64,000 nucleotides of DNA from Ganoderma boninense (lineage: Eukaryota > Basidiomycota > Agaricomycetes > Polyporales > Polyporaceae). Under the pieces are notes generated by a model that was not told where the DNA came from, ran no database searches, and saw only the letters and a list, made by a program, of their open reading frames with translations. Both the position numbers and the translations under genes were made by a program. Of the stretch, positions 20,872 to 30,943 are shown one piece after another; positions within the stretch are counted from its first letter, which is position 1, and every line of letters starts with the position of its first letter. Where the stretch lies: NCBI GenBank assembly GCA_002900995.3, contig CM035309.1, forward strand, positions 3,974,389 through 4,038,388, written 5' to 3'.

Positions 20872-22704
20872 CTACTCGGAGGCAGCCTCCATCGCGCCAG
20901 AGGAGCCGGAAGCCGAGGCTTCATTGTTGTCGTTGTCGTCATTGTCGTTGTTGTTGTCGTTGTTGTCGCCGTTCTTCTGGGCCATAATTGTATAGAATGC
21001 GCTCCCCATCATTTCGCGCTCGGTGTCGGAGTCGAGCTCATTGTCATCACCAAAGATCTGACTATGACAGATGTCAGCAGCGAGCATCAATGGAATTAAT
21101 GAGATGGTTCGACGAACCGATTCCACCACCTGATGAGATCAGCGTGCCACTCGGGGAAGTTGAACGCGATCTCCATGATGCTGAAGACCACGTTCTCGGC
21201 CTTCCAAAATTTACCATAAACGTCCGTCCACTCCTGGTCTGAGAGCGCGCTCCGAGCCTAAGAAAGAAATCAGCAACAGAGATGCACAGGTGAATAGAGA
21301 TAACATACAAGAAGGCTGACGTAAATGATGTTGTGCAGGTTGACACTTTCAATATTATACTCAGTCGCGACACTCTTCTGGCCCCGAGGGGCACGGCCGG
21401 TAGCGTTGTAGACGGAAGACTTGCCCATCATGATGCTCTTGTAGCACTGAATAAATGTGTTAGTATACGCTTGCAGCGTGCAGAATGAAAGCGAACACTT
21501 ACGTTCACGAGCGCCGCGCCGCGCAGCAAGCCGAGCTTGGCATCAGACTGGTCGACCAACGACAGGTCGTAAAGGAATGAAGGATAATCTGTTGAGAAGA
21601 TGCGCACGAGCCGGTTGCGCACATGGGTGCAGAAGCTATACGCATATAAGTACGCGCAACGCCGAGATGCTGAATAAGCACTTACCGTGCGGGGTCCGCC
21701 TCAAACTTTGGGAGGTACCTGAGTGGGCAGAGGAGACGTCCGGTGCGGGCGTCCTGCCAGCCGCGGTTATCCTTGACGGCGAGGATATGTTTCTCATCGT
21801 CAATGTCGCAGAGCGCGACGATGCGGTCATTGAGACGCCCCAGGTCATCGCTGCGGACCTTCATCGCAACAGCAGAGATCTAGAATGTGTAATTGAGTTA
21901 ATGATCACACGCATGGGCCGAAGGGATCACACATACGAAGGCTCCGATGATGGCGATGAGCGGGGGGTTGTCAGCCAGATAGTCGAGGTGAGCCTCGAGC
22001 TCGGGCATGTACTTCAGGAATTGCGGCCAGACCACCTCCGCCACAACGTCGTCGTTGCACTCGAGGGACGTGCTGGAAAGGGTTTAGCCTGAGGTTGGAA
22101 TAACAATAAGAATCATGACATACCATCCCGGGCGGTCAGCAGCATCTTCGAAATGGAAGCTAACACCGTATGTGAGGATCTGAGTGGGGTCGAGGTACTC
22201 GGAGAGCTGGCGAGCGAGGCCGCGAGCTTGCTTGTATGGCTTCTGGATGCCGCGAGTCTGGCGGGACACTTCGCTAGAAGTGGAAAGCGAAAACGATGAG
22301 TGGCTCAGCCGTGTAGAAAGCAAAGTACACACCTAGAGGTTGCGTCGAGATTCCACATCGCCGCCGCCCACACTGGGTCCTTGGGCCTGACGCCGTCGGA
22401 GTCATCGTCCTCCTCGGTGGCCCCCCCTTGCGGGTCATTGTCGGGGTCGGGAGGGGGCGCACCAGCAGCAGCGAGAGCACGGCGGCGCTTGAGCGCCACA
22501 TCGCCGATCGCTGTGGGAGAAGATGTTAGCGTACCAGGGTAGTGACTATATGCGGCGCAACTCACGGGCGTTCTCAATGCTGCGCTTCTTGGCCATCGCA
22601 GAGTCGGCTCCGGAAGCCTGTTGGGCTGTAGTCTTGGGTTTGCCGGTCTTGGTGGTGCCCGACTGCTGAGCTGTAGGGCGTGTCTTCTGAGGAGCAGGTG
22701 CCAT
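20872..22704 (-). CDS. DUF6698-family protein carried in the Plavaka element
   Basis: The function of this Agaricomycete-restricted family is unknown. The start at 22704 opens a Lys/Thr/Gln-rich disordered N-part (MAPAPQKTRPTAQQ). An acidic EEDDDSDGV stretch follows near 22.4 kb, and then the family core over about seven short exons. Recognisable pieces are ILTYGVSFHFEDAADRPG, RSDDLGRLND with a GWQDARTGRLLCPL motif, DYPSFLYD, GLLRGAALVN, RAPRGQKSVA, the LARSALSD segment, and the terminal RWWNRQIFGDD signature. A poly-Asn/Asp tract (20920-20975) precedes the stop at 20872-20874. Introns are 45-70 bp with GT-AG ends; exact joins were not all checked. It lies wholly within the transposon and is transcribed away from the transposase, so it is a passenger or accessory gene of the element. 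Confidence 0.75.
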
Positions 22705-23928
22705 GGCGAGGGAGAGGTGTGGGATGAGTGAGATGACAAGGTCGAGTTGGGCATAGATGGCGAGAGATGGGGGAGAAGTTGGAGAGGGTGGGATGGTGTT
22801 GCAGGCCTTCTTATGGGGCGGGAAGGAAGGCCGCTGGGGGAACTTGAGGGCGGGACTACGAGACTTGAGGGCCGGGCGAGAGGGCTTGCGTGGCCCTCGT
22901 ACCATCGTCGGCCGTAAGGTCCGAGCTGACGCGGCCTCCAGGTGCTGGGGTTGGGGTGGGGAGCAGGTAGAAAATCACAGTGGTTAGAGGGAGGCTGAGG
23001 CAGCGAAAAAAACAGAAGAGGGAAGGAGGATGACGGGCACAGCCACGGACGCGTCGGGATCGAGGGCGAGTTGGCTGTGGAAAACGATCAGGTGACCTCG
23101 GGCAAACGCGTGGCACCGCCACATACGCGCCTGCCGGGCTGCCGGCTGTCCCCATCAGTTTGCTCGCTGTCGTGGCCGGCTCCTCTTGCTCTTTCCCCCG
23201 ACTCCCTCTGTCGTGTTTCCCTTGTCTCGGACATTCAACTCACGGGCCCCAGTCTCTGGTTCCCCCTGGCCTCTTCGTCCCCAACAGTGGGCTCACCCAA
23301 TCGCCATCCGTCGGTGAGGAGCTCTCCACCATCCATTGGTGCGACGCTGGCCGACGCCCACTTCTCCTTCCCGCCAATAACCCGTCTGCCAGTCTGCCAG
23401 CTCCCGATCGAGCGGCTTTCGACCCATTTGCCTGGTCTTTCTGTCCACCTCCACCACGGACAACGCCGTTAACGTCTCCCGTTGCCTCGGAAAGTAGGAC
23501 AAGCAATATCATTGGCGCAGCGACGCCCGACGCCCTCTTCTCATTCTCGCCGACGACCCCCTCTGCCACTCTGCCACCTCCCGATCGAACGGCTTTCAGC
23601 CCGCACCATCTAGCCCTCATCTCGTCCTCCGCCGCTGTCAAAACACTTGGCCAATCCAGTCCCCGTGGCCACTTGACCTCTATGTTTCATTGGTGGAGGG
23701 CCGCCCGATGGTCTCTTCTCCTTCGCACCGATATTGGAAGGTGTCAAAAATGAGATAAAGTGGAAAACTAATTTGTAAGTCGCAGTTTATGATTTCCCAT
23801 ATTGTTGCGCTGTCTCGAACTTCGCCACACATGATCATCGCTGCTGGGGTCTACGAGGCATCGCAACCATCCCGGTCCTTACCCCCCACAATCCCCATCT
23901 CATTCCTTCCACCCCCTTCGCCCGCCAT
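22705..23928. other. divergent promoter region inside the Plavaka element
   Basis: About 1.2 kb between the two transposon genes. It is GC-rich with TC-rich tracts. Open frames on both strands overlap here but show no domain. I see no supported gene. Confidence 0.5.
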
Positions 23929-26900
23929 GTACTCCTGCTCATTTACTGGATGTAGGTACACCACTACAAACAAGATCGCATATGGTCGGCATCGCAAAAG
24001 TTGCTCGTACGCCGTCTCGTCCATCTCGCAGTCCCTCAGCAAGCGGAAGGCTGTAAATATGGAGGGTATGCTGTCAAAGAGAGCTAGGGTGGAAACGCGG
24101 GCTGAGGTACGTCGCTATCCGCGTTCAATCCCATCCAGAAGCCAACAATAGGCGCATATAGCCACCAGTTTCGCATCCTCCTCCTCCTTCTCCTCCTCCT
24201 CCTCCGCCTCCTCCGCTTGTTCCTTCTCTCCCTCCCAGTCCTCCTGCTCTCTCAACACGTGGGGGACGTCGCGTACGCCTCCCTAAAGCATACAACGACT
24301 TCCTTCCCTCTGCAAAAGGGGCCCTTCCTTCGCAATACGACAAACTACTCCGAAGACAACCACCCGTACCTGTTCCCCCACCTATCGCTGCAACAGCCCC
24401 TCCCATGCCCCGTCCTCCTGAACAGGTTTATCGGACACCGTCAGATGCGTTTGGCATCTTTCGCGAGTATTCGCGACACCCGCGACGGGATCCAGAGACT
24501 GGTGTTTCCCTAGAGGCGGTCTGCGATGCGCCCGGCCTGCAGAAGCCCGCTGAGCAGGATGCACCCAAGTACGCGAGCATCGCGTGGATTACCCGCTCCG
24601 TCGCTATCACCGTTGACACCAATCCCACTGCCCCAGACTACAGCCCGTTCGAAAACGCGTCCCAATTTCGTCTGATGGACTATTTCTATGGTCGGTCTGA
24701 TTCAAAATCACTCGACGCTCTGGACGACCTCATCGCCCTCATACGATCCCCTGGCTTCTCGCCCGATGACTTGAAGGGTTTCAGTGCGAAGAAAGGCGAG
24801 CGTGCGCTGGATGTTTGGGTCAGCCCTTCTGGCGTCTTCTCGGCGGAGGATGGTTGGCAAGCTGGAAGCGTCAAGGTGCCCCTCCCGAAGACAGGGGCCA
24901 AGTACAGATCTGAGGAGGATGTCCCCAAGTTCACTGTCTCTGGGATCATCTACCGCCGCCTTATTCCCCTCATCAAGGGCGTGGTTCAGGACGCTGCCTC
25001 ACGCTTTTCACAGGTGTACCACTGGCTTCCGCATAAGAAGTTCTGGGTCCCTCCACAGTCCACGTACGCTGAACCCCGAACACCACGCATCCATCATCGA
25101 GCTCGACATCTGCTCCGCCGCCCACACCCCCGACGCCTATTCGTGTATACACTGATTGCTATAACTCGGACGCGATGCTCAAGGCTGACGCGGAGATACG
25201 TGCGAGGCCGCGGGTCCCTGGCGATGCACCCTCGGTTGAGTACGCTGCCCTTCCACTCCTATTCTGGTCTGATGCAACACAACTTGCCAATTTTGGCTCG
25301 GCGTCGCTCTGGCCAATCTACATGTATTTTGGCAACCTCTCGAAGTACGTACGCGGCCGCCCGACGGAGTTCGCGGCACATCATCTCGCGTACATTCCCT
25401 CAGTGAGTATCCAGCACCCTTTACGGCGGCATATAGTATGCTCAATAGACTTCACAGCTGCCTGATACACTCAAGGATGCCTACATGGCAACATATGGCC
25501 ACATGCCCAGTGAAGACGTTCTCAAGTTCTGCAAGCGCGACCTCTTCCAGCAGATATGGCGTCTCTTCCTCGATGATGAGTTCATGCACGCCTATGAGCA
25601 CGGCATCTTGCTCACGTGCGGCGATGGGGTCCTGCGCCGGCTCTTTCCTCGGATATTCACGTATTCCGCTGATTATCCCGAAAAGTGAGTCCTGCCCACG
25701 TGTACTGTATCACTGACATTTATGCTCAAGTGTTCTCCAGGGTTCTTGTGGCTGCACTGCGCCCCCTCGCGCGGTGTCCCTGCCCACGGTGCTTGACGCC
25801 AAAAGCGAAGATCGCTGAGGCAGGATCTAAGGCGGACATGCGACGGCGCACACAAGGACGGAAGGACAGCGAGGCCCTCCAGAAGAACATCCGGACCGCA
25901 CGCAAGCATCTCTTCAAAGGGTATGCAATAACTGGCGCGCGCGTAGACAACTGGCTAAAGGACGAGTCCCTGATCCCTGTCCAGGCATGTTCCTTGCCAA
26001 TTCTCACTGAATAGTACTGACATTGAACCCAGAGTGCATTCTCAAAGCTCTTGTCGCCATTCAATCACAACTTTTACGACATCTTGGCACCGGACCTCAT
26101 GCACGAGTTCGAGCTCAGTGTGTGGAAAGGTATTTTTACTCATTTGATGCGTATGCTGGCTGCCAAAGGTGCAGACGTAGTCGAAGAATTTAACAGCCGG
26201 TATGGAGATCGTGCCCTACTTTTCTTACAACAGCTGACATCATAACTAGGATGAGACGAATGCCGACCTTTGGGCGAGACCAGATCCGTCGCTTTTGGCA
26301 TGACGTCGCGTCGCGCAAGCGCCTCGCCGCGCGCGACTATGAAGCCTTTTTGATTGTACGTGTTCAGGCGGCACGGCACCAAATCATGATCTCATCGTAA
26401 CCATTCTAGACAATGATGCCCGCGTTCGAGGGGCTCCTCGACCTTCCTGATGATCAGACGGTTGCTGATCTGCTTTTCGAGCTGGCCAACTGGCACGCCC
26501 TTGCGAAGCTTCGCCTCCATACTGCGGTTACGCTCGACATATTCCGTGCAGCCACTGGACACATGTACGATGCCATCTGCCGTTTCGCTGCCAAGGCGTG
26601 CCCCAATTACGATACACACGAGCTCCCTTCCGAAGCTGCTGCCCGAGTGCGTCGCGTGAAGGCCTCGAACCCAGCTGCACAGCCATCTACGGGCCGCAAG
26701 CCCATCGCATTCAACGTCCACCACACCTACAAGTTCCACAGCCTTGGGGACTATGTGGATTATGTTGAGCGGTCTGGACCAACAGACAACTACAACACGC
26801 AAGTGGTATGTACAACATTGGTGGGATTGGTACTTTGATGGGTTCATTACTAATATGGATTTCAATAGGGCGAGCTTGAACATCGCCACGTGAAGAGGTT

Positions 26901-28460
26901 CTACACGCGCACAAACAAGATTCAGTACGAGATGCAAATTGCCCGCAAGGAGCGCAAGCGTGCCCTCCTCGCTGCTATCCGCGAGACGGATACGTTCCAA
27001 CCCCCGTCACTAACGAGGCAAGACAAGAGGCACAGCAAGGTTGCTGCTGCGGAGACGCGCACCCGCGAGGTTCCCGTTGACCATCAGAAGAGCGGACGTG
27101 CGCCTTCCCCATCTCCGCCATCTGACCATCACGCTGTCTCGAAGTTTGCCCGCGAGACAGTCACACTCTCCAGCTGGCTTGACGAGCACGAAGGGGACCC
27201 TGCAGTGAAGGTTTGTTACATGTTTCGACCATTCTTCCACAACGCTGACATGATACAGGATTTCATGCCACTCCTCTATCAGCATCTTGTACACCGCCTT
27301 CTCGGCCGTGAGGCAGAGTCCGAGGAGGGCTTTTCTGAGGCGCAGGTGGACGGCGTGCATATCCTCAATGACCGCCTGTACCGCCACCGAACGATCCGTA
27401 TCAACCACACATCATACGACATGCGACGGGAACAGGACACCATTAACCCTCGTACCCACGCCGACATCATGCTTCTCTCCTCAGACCCGGACGGCCACCC
27501 CTACTGGTATGCGCGCGTGCTCGACATTCTTCATGCCAATGTACGCTACGTTGGTCCAGGTTCTACCCACGCATGTCAGAAATGGCAACGTGTGGACTTC
27601 GTCTGGGTCCGGTGGTTCGAAATCGACACGTCCTACCAGGCTGGCTTCCAGTATCGTCGTCAACCACGTCTCCAATTCGTTGATGCAACAGACGTGGACA
27701 ACATCCCCTTCGGCTTTGTGGACCCGGACGACATCATTCAAAGCGCTTACCTCATCCCTGGTTTTGACCATGGCTCGGTGACTGGTCTTCTTGGACCTTC
27801 GAAGCTGGCTCGGCGCCTTGCTGACGATGATGGCGATGATGATGATTATTGCTATCACTACGCATGCATGTACGTCTTGCTTCTAGATCGCTAACCTTCC
27901 TTCTACTAATTTTTCTTAGGTTCGCTGGCCGGGATATATACATGCGCCATCTCGGCGGGGGAGTGGGGCACGTTGGTGTTGGCGTTGATGTGGAGACATC
28001 GAAGCAGCATGCGCTCCGTGCCTCCCGGCGTGGAGGTCGCAAGAAACAAGCTGGCGCTCGGCTCGCGAAAGCAGGGCAATGGTCAGCGAGCAAGCATGGC
28101 AAAGACCTGAGCCCGGAGTCGGATTCTGCCACCGAGTCAAATGGGGAGGCTATCGAGGATGTGGCGCGCTTGGACAAGGAGTGTGATGAGGCCGGCACTG
28201 CTATGAACGCCTCTCAAGCAGCCGCTGGGGATACAAGTATTGGTTTGGATGGCCGGGAGGATGGCGGAGAGAGCGACGTGGAGCTGGACGCTGGCTGTGG
28301 TGCCGAAGAGGAATGCGAGGGCGAAGAGGAGGAGCAGGACGCTGAATGGGATGGAAGCGAGGCGGATGTGGCATTGGACGCGCCAGACATGGGCTATGGC
28401 TCGGACGATGATGTTTTCGTAGATGATGTATATGCAGCAGAGGGTTTCGCGCCTCTCTAA
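23929..28460 (+). CDS. Plavaka transposase, multi-exon, apparently intact
   Basis: DDE-type transposase of the fungal Plavaka group (related to KDZ and CACTA). Exon 1 starts MYSCSFTGCRYTTTNKIAYG, a C2H2-like zinc finger (Cys, Cys, His, Cys pattern). Next comes a Pro-rich linker and RVRLPKAYNDFLPS. The core then follows across about ten exons: SQFRLMDYFYGRSDSKSLDA, DLKGFSAK, SAEDGWQAGSVKV, LFWSDATQLANFGSASLWPI, FAAHHLAYIPS, LDDEFMHAYEHGI, FPRIFTYSADYPEK, ARCPCPRC, APDLMHEFELSVWKGIFTH, MPTFGRDQIRRF, WHALAKLRLHT and the C-terminal GELEHRHVKRFYTRTNK. The acidic residues of WSDAT, DLMHEFE and ELEH sit where family members carry catalytic acids (inference). A long acidic tail ends at 28460. I saw no stop or frame break in the conserved exons, so the gene may be active. 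Confidence 0.85.
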
Positions 28461-28714
28461 TGATGCTTTAGCTGTCCGTCCTCGGGAATGAGCGTGGATG
28501 GTGTTCACTGACAACAGTACGTCTTTCATGATTAGCTACTGCCGGTTGTTTATAGTATTCCGTCCGACCGACGCTGAACTGCAAACACCCACCAGGATTT
28601 GTCTCCAAGGGAAATGTTTGCCCATGTTTGGTGGCTCGGGTGAGCGCCGACCAGGACTTGGCGGATTCTGTCGGGGCGGCCAGGCTTGTTCATTGGTCCC
28701 CCCTTTCGCTGATG

Positions 28715-30112
28715 TAGTTCAAGCGTAGTTTCCACCGTCGCAGCTGGCCTCCAAGTGGGCCTCCACAAGCCCAGGAGCCGATTGAACCATGACGAGATAC
28801 CTAACAGTAAGTAGTATTACCTCTTCGGGAGAGGTTTACCGCAGCAGGCCTGGAGTTTGCCGATGGATGCTACAGTTGTTCAGCCACACGGTATAGCAAC
28901 TTTAACCTTCAAGAACCAGACGTACGCTGGCGCTTTTGGAGTTCGTCCTTCCCAGTCGCGTTCCCTGCACACTGCACTACCTACTTACCTCGACATGCAA
29001 AGGCAGCCTGGGTCGAGTCCCCCGTCCGAGTCTGCGGCGTCTGGACTCCATCCTCAGAAAGACCCTGAGCTGTGGTTCGAGGATGGGAACGTGGTTGTTG
29101 TAGCGCGGGATGGTGCAGCATTTTGCGTCCACACTGGTGTCCTCGCCCGCCACTCCGAAGTCTTCCAGAACATGTTTGGCGTCCCTCAGCCTCCCCTTCC
29201 TGCATCCTCTGACATCGCCGATGGGAGACCCGTGGTACATGTCTCGGACTCGGCGCATGATTTCAAGCAGCTCCTCCATATGCTGTACGACGGGACCCGG
29301 TGCGTCATTGTCGACTTCGGAGGTTGTAGAGGTCAACCAGTGCTAATGTTAAGTTTGCCTTGACCTCGTCGCGGCGATCCCAGATTCATGCTGCCGGACC
29401 AGCCTGTTGCGTTCGATATCCTTGCAGCTGTTGCGCGGCTCGGACACAAGTATCACGTCGAGTGGGTCCTCGAGGAAGCGAAACGCCGGCTGGGGAGCAT
29501 CTTCAAGCCGGCATCCTACGAGGAGTGGTGGAAGCAGGAAGGCCGCTCCAGCCATCTCGTCCACCACATCCCCTCTCCTAGCTGGGTGGAAGCCCTCAAC
29601 CTCATCCAGCTCCTCGGAGAGACAGACATGCTGCCCGTCGCCATCTACCAATGCTGCCAATTCCGGTCCGTGCTTTTCAAGGGCACGCAGCGCGCCGACG
29701 GGACGTCGGAGACGCTGGACCTGGCCACGTTGGAACAATGCTGCACCGCTCACGTCAGCTTGGTTCAACGTCAGTCCAACCTGAACGCCGACATTTTCTG
29801 TGCGGGTCCGTCGGAGCGGTGCCCACGTAAAGCGGAGTGCGGCAGGACGATATTGGAGACTCTTTACCGGGGTCGGGTCTGCACACAGTCCTCGACTTAC
29901 CTGAGGGGAAGTCCGATGCATGGGGGCGCCATTCTTCGCTTGATCAGCGAATACGAGGGCAGTGGAAAGATATGCAACCTATGCGCGGATGCCTTGATAG
30001 CGCGCGACAGGGACGGGAGGACAGAGATTTGGAGGAGCCTTCCGAGCATTACGGGTATCGCAGTAGAAGGTTGGGATCAACTTGTGTCGGTGAGTTCTCG
30101 ACTTGCACCTGC
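28715..30112. repeat. copy B, last block of the tandem duplication
   Basis: Resumes the match to copy A at about 5598 directly after the Plavaka element and continues to the equivalent of 6972, where copy A runs into the gap. Sequence beyond 30112 therefore has no visible counterpart. Confidence 0.9.
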
Positions 30113-30161
30113 AAACCAAATCGGTCTTTGAAGTTGTTTTCTCGTTCAATAGGACCCCTAA
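28863..30161 (+). CDS. BTB/POZ domain protein, intact copy B
   Basis: Predicted exons 28863-29299, 29384-30089 and 30153-30161 join in frame to 383 codons plus stop. The BTB fold covers about residues 55-150, with DPELWFEDGNVVVVAR, GVLARHSEVFQNMFGV, RPVVHVSDSAHDFKQLLHML and a DGTR end at the first intron. After it come VAFDILAAVARLGHKYHVEW (a BACK-like helical region), WVEALNLIQLLGETDMLPVA, an acidic linker and a Cys-containing tail (KICNLCADAL). This layout matches the large Agaricomycete BTB family, whose members probably mediate protein-protein contacts, possibly with cullin-3; that role is family inference. An alternative start is the internal Met at about 28996. The last exon of two codons rests on splice signals only. 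Its duplicate at 5744 is frameshifted. Confidence 0.85.
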
Positions 30162-30424
30162 TTCATCTGTGTAGAAGTTGACGTTGACGATTGTGTAGGA
30201 CTGAGCGTGACTGTGCGAAAGGGATAAAGTTTGAAACTTCAATCATTTCTGATACGGCCCTGCGAGAGACGCATTGCACTGCTCCTCTCTCCATGCCGCA
30301 CAGGGAACAACAGTAAAGTCTCGCTCGCGATGCACCACTGTGCGTTTCCTCCCTACATTCCTGAGCGAGGGCTTCACCCGACCACCCTCCGAGTCGCCAC
30401 GTCCTTTCACAGAGGACAGCATGC
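30162..30424. other. no gene recognised
   Basis: Short spacer between the intact BTB gene and a BTB relic. No motif-bearing frame is visible. Confidence 0.4.
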
Positions 30425-30545
30425 ACCCAGCCGCGATCCAGAACTTTGAATTGAGGACGACGACAGCGTCGTCGTCATTGCCGTGAGCACCTCATTTCGC
30501 ATCCACCAAAGTAAGCTCGCCAATAGTGACATTCAGACGTCCTTG
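30425..30545 (+). pseudogene. BTB/POZ fragment with nonsense mutation
   Basis: In one plus frame this reads Arg-Asp-Pro-Glu-Leu-stop-Ile-Glu-Asp-Asp-Asp-Ser-Val-Val-Val-Ile-Ala, followed by SFRIHQSKLA. That is the start of a BTB domain of the local type (DPELWFEDGNVVVVA...), with the diagnostic Trp codon changed to TGA. No continuation of the domain is evident downstream. It appears to be the decayed 5' part of an additional BTB paralogue directly behind the intact one. A perfect GACGACGAC/GTCGTCGTC inverted repeat in the same place is explained by this Asp/Val-coding stretch. Confidence 0.6.
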
Positions 30546-30943
30546 CAGACCAGGCCGGGGAGTTCGAGGACGTGCCGCGAACAGACGCGCTCGGGACGAG
30601 TACTGGCGGAGGCAGCTTGGCAAGGGGGAGATAAAAGCCTAAGGGCCCAGCGTGCGCGGTGCAGGTGTGTACTAGGGCCAGAGGGACGGGGAGCAGACTC
30701 GGCGAAAGCTGTGCGAGGAGCTGCCGAGACCGATAGGATGCCGCGCAGATGTCCTCGAGGGTGGATTGAACAACCTTTGTGTATAGATTTCGGGGATATG
30801 CCTTTCGAAACCTCCCCGTGGTAATGATATCGACCGCGTGTGTGGACTCCCACTCGAGAACGGAAAGCAACCTAAACACTGGCACTCTAAACATCACCTT
30901 CTTCCTCCTCCATGACTCCCCACTCCTATTCCCATTCCTATTC
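30546..30943. other. no gene recognised
   Basis: Downstream of the HET gene. Long open frames exist on the minus strand but are low-complexity or overlap the HET 3' region, with no recognisable domain. Confidence 0.4.

Larger units (their letters stand above)
20002..28714 (+). mobile_element. Plavaka-type DNA transposon with a DUF6698 passenger gene
   Basis: This 8713-bp insertion interrupts the spacer between the TVP38-like and BTB genes of copy B. Copy A preserves the empty site at about 5598-5599. The ends are inverted: CATCAGC at 20002-20008 and GCTGATG at 28708-28714, with imperfect pairing further inward. A TA dinucleotide flanks both sides (20000-20001 and 28715-28716) and occurs once in copy A, so it is the apparent target-site duplication. 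Inside are a multi-exon Plavaka transposase on the + strand and, divergent from it, a DUF6698 gene on the - strand. GTCCGRC-like motifs recur near both ends and may be subterminal binding sites. The intact transposase and clear ends suggest a fairly recent insertion. Confidence 0.9.

Noticed and set aside
23071..23753. Overlapping open frames in the middle of the Plavaka element
   Set aside because: Low-complexity Ser/Pro-rich frames on both strands with no homologue in the window; best read as the divergent promoter region.
30449..30476. Perfect GACGACGAC/GTCGTCGTC hairpin as a terminator or regulatory stem
   Set aside because: It is explained by Asp and Val codons of the BTB remnant; no supporting context for a terminator.
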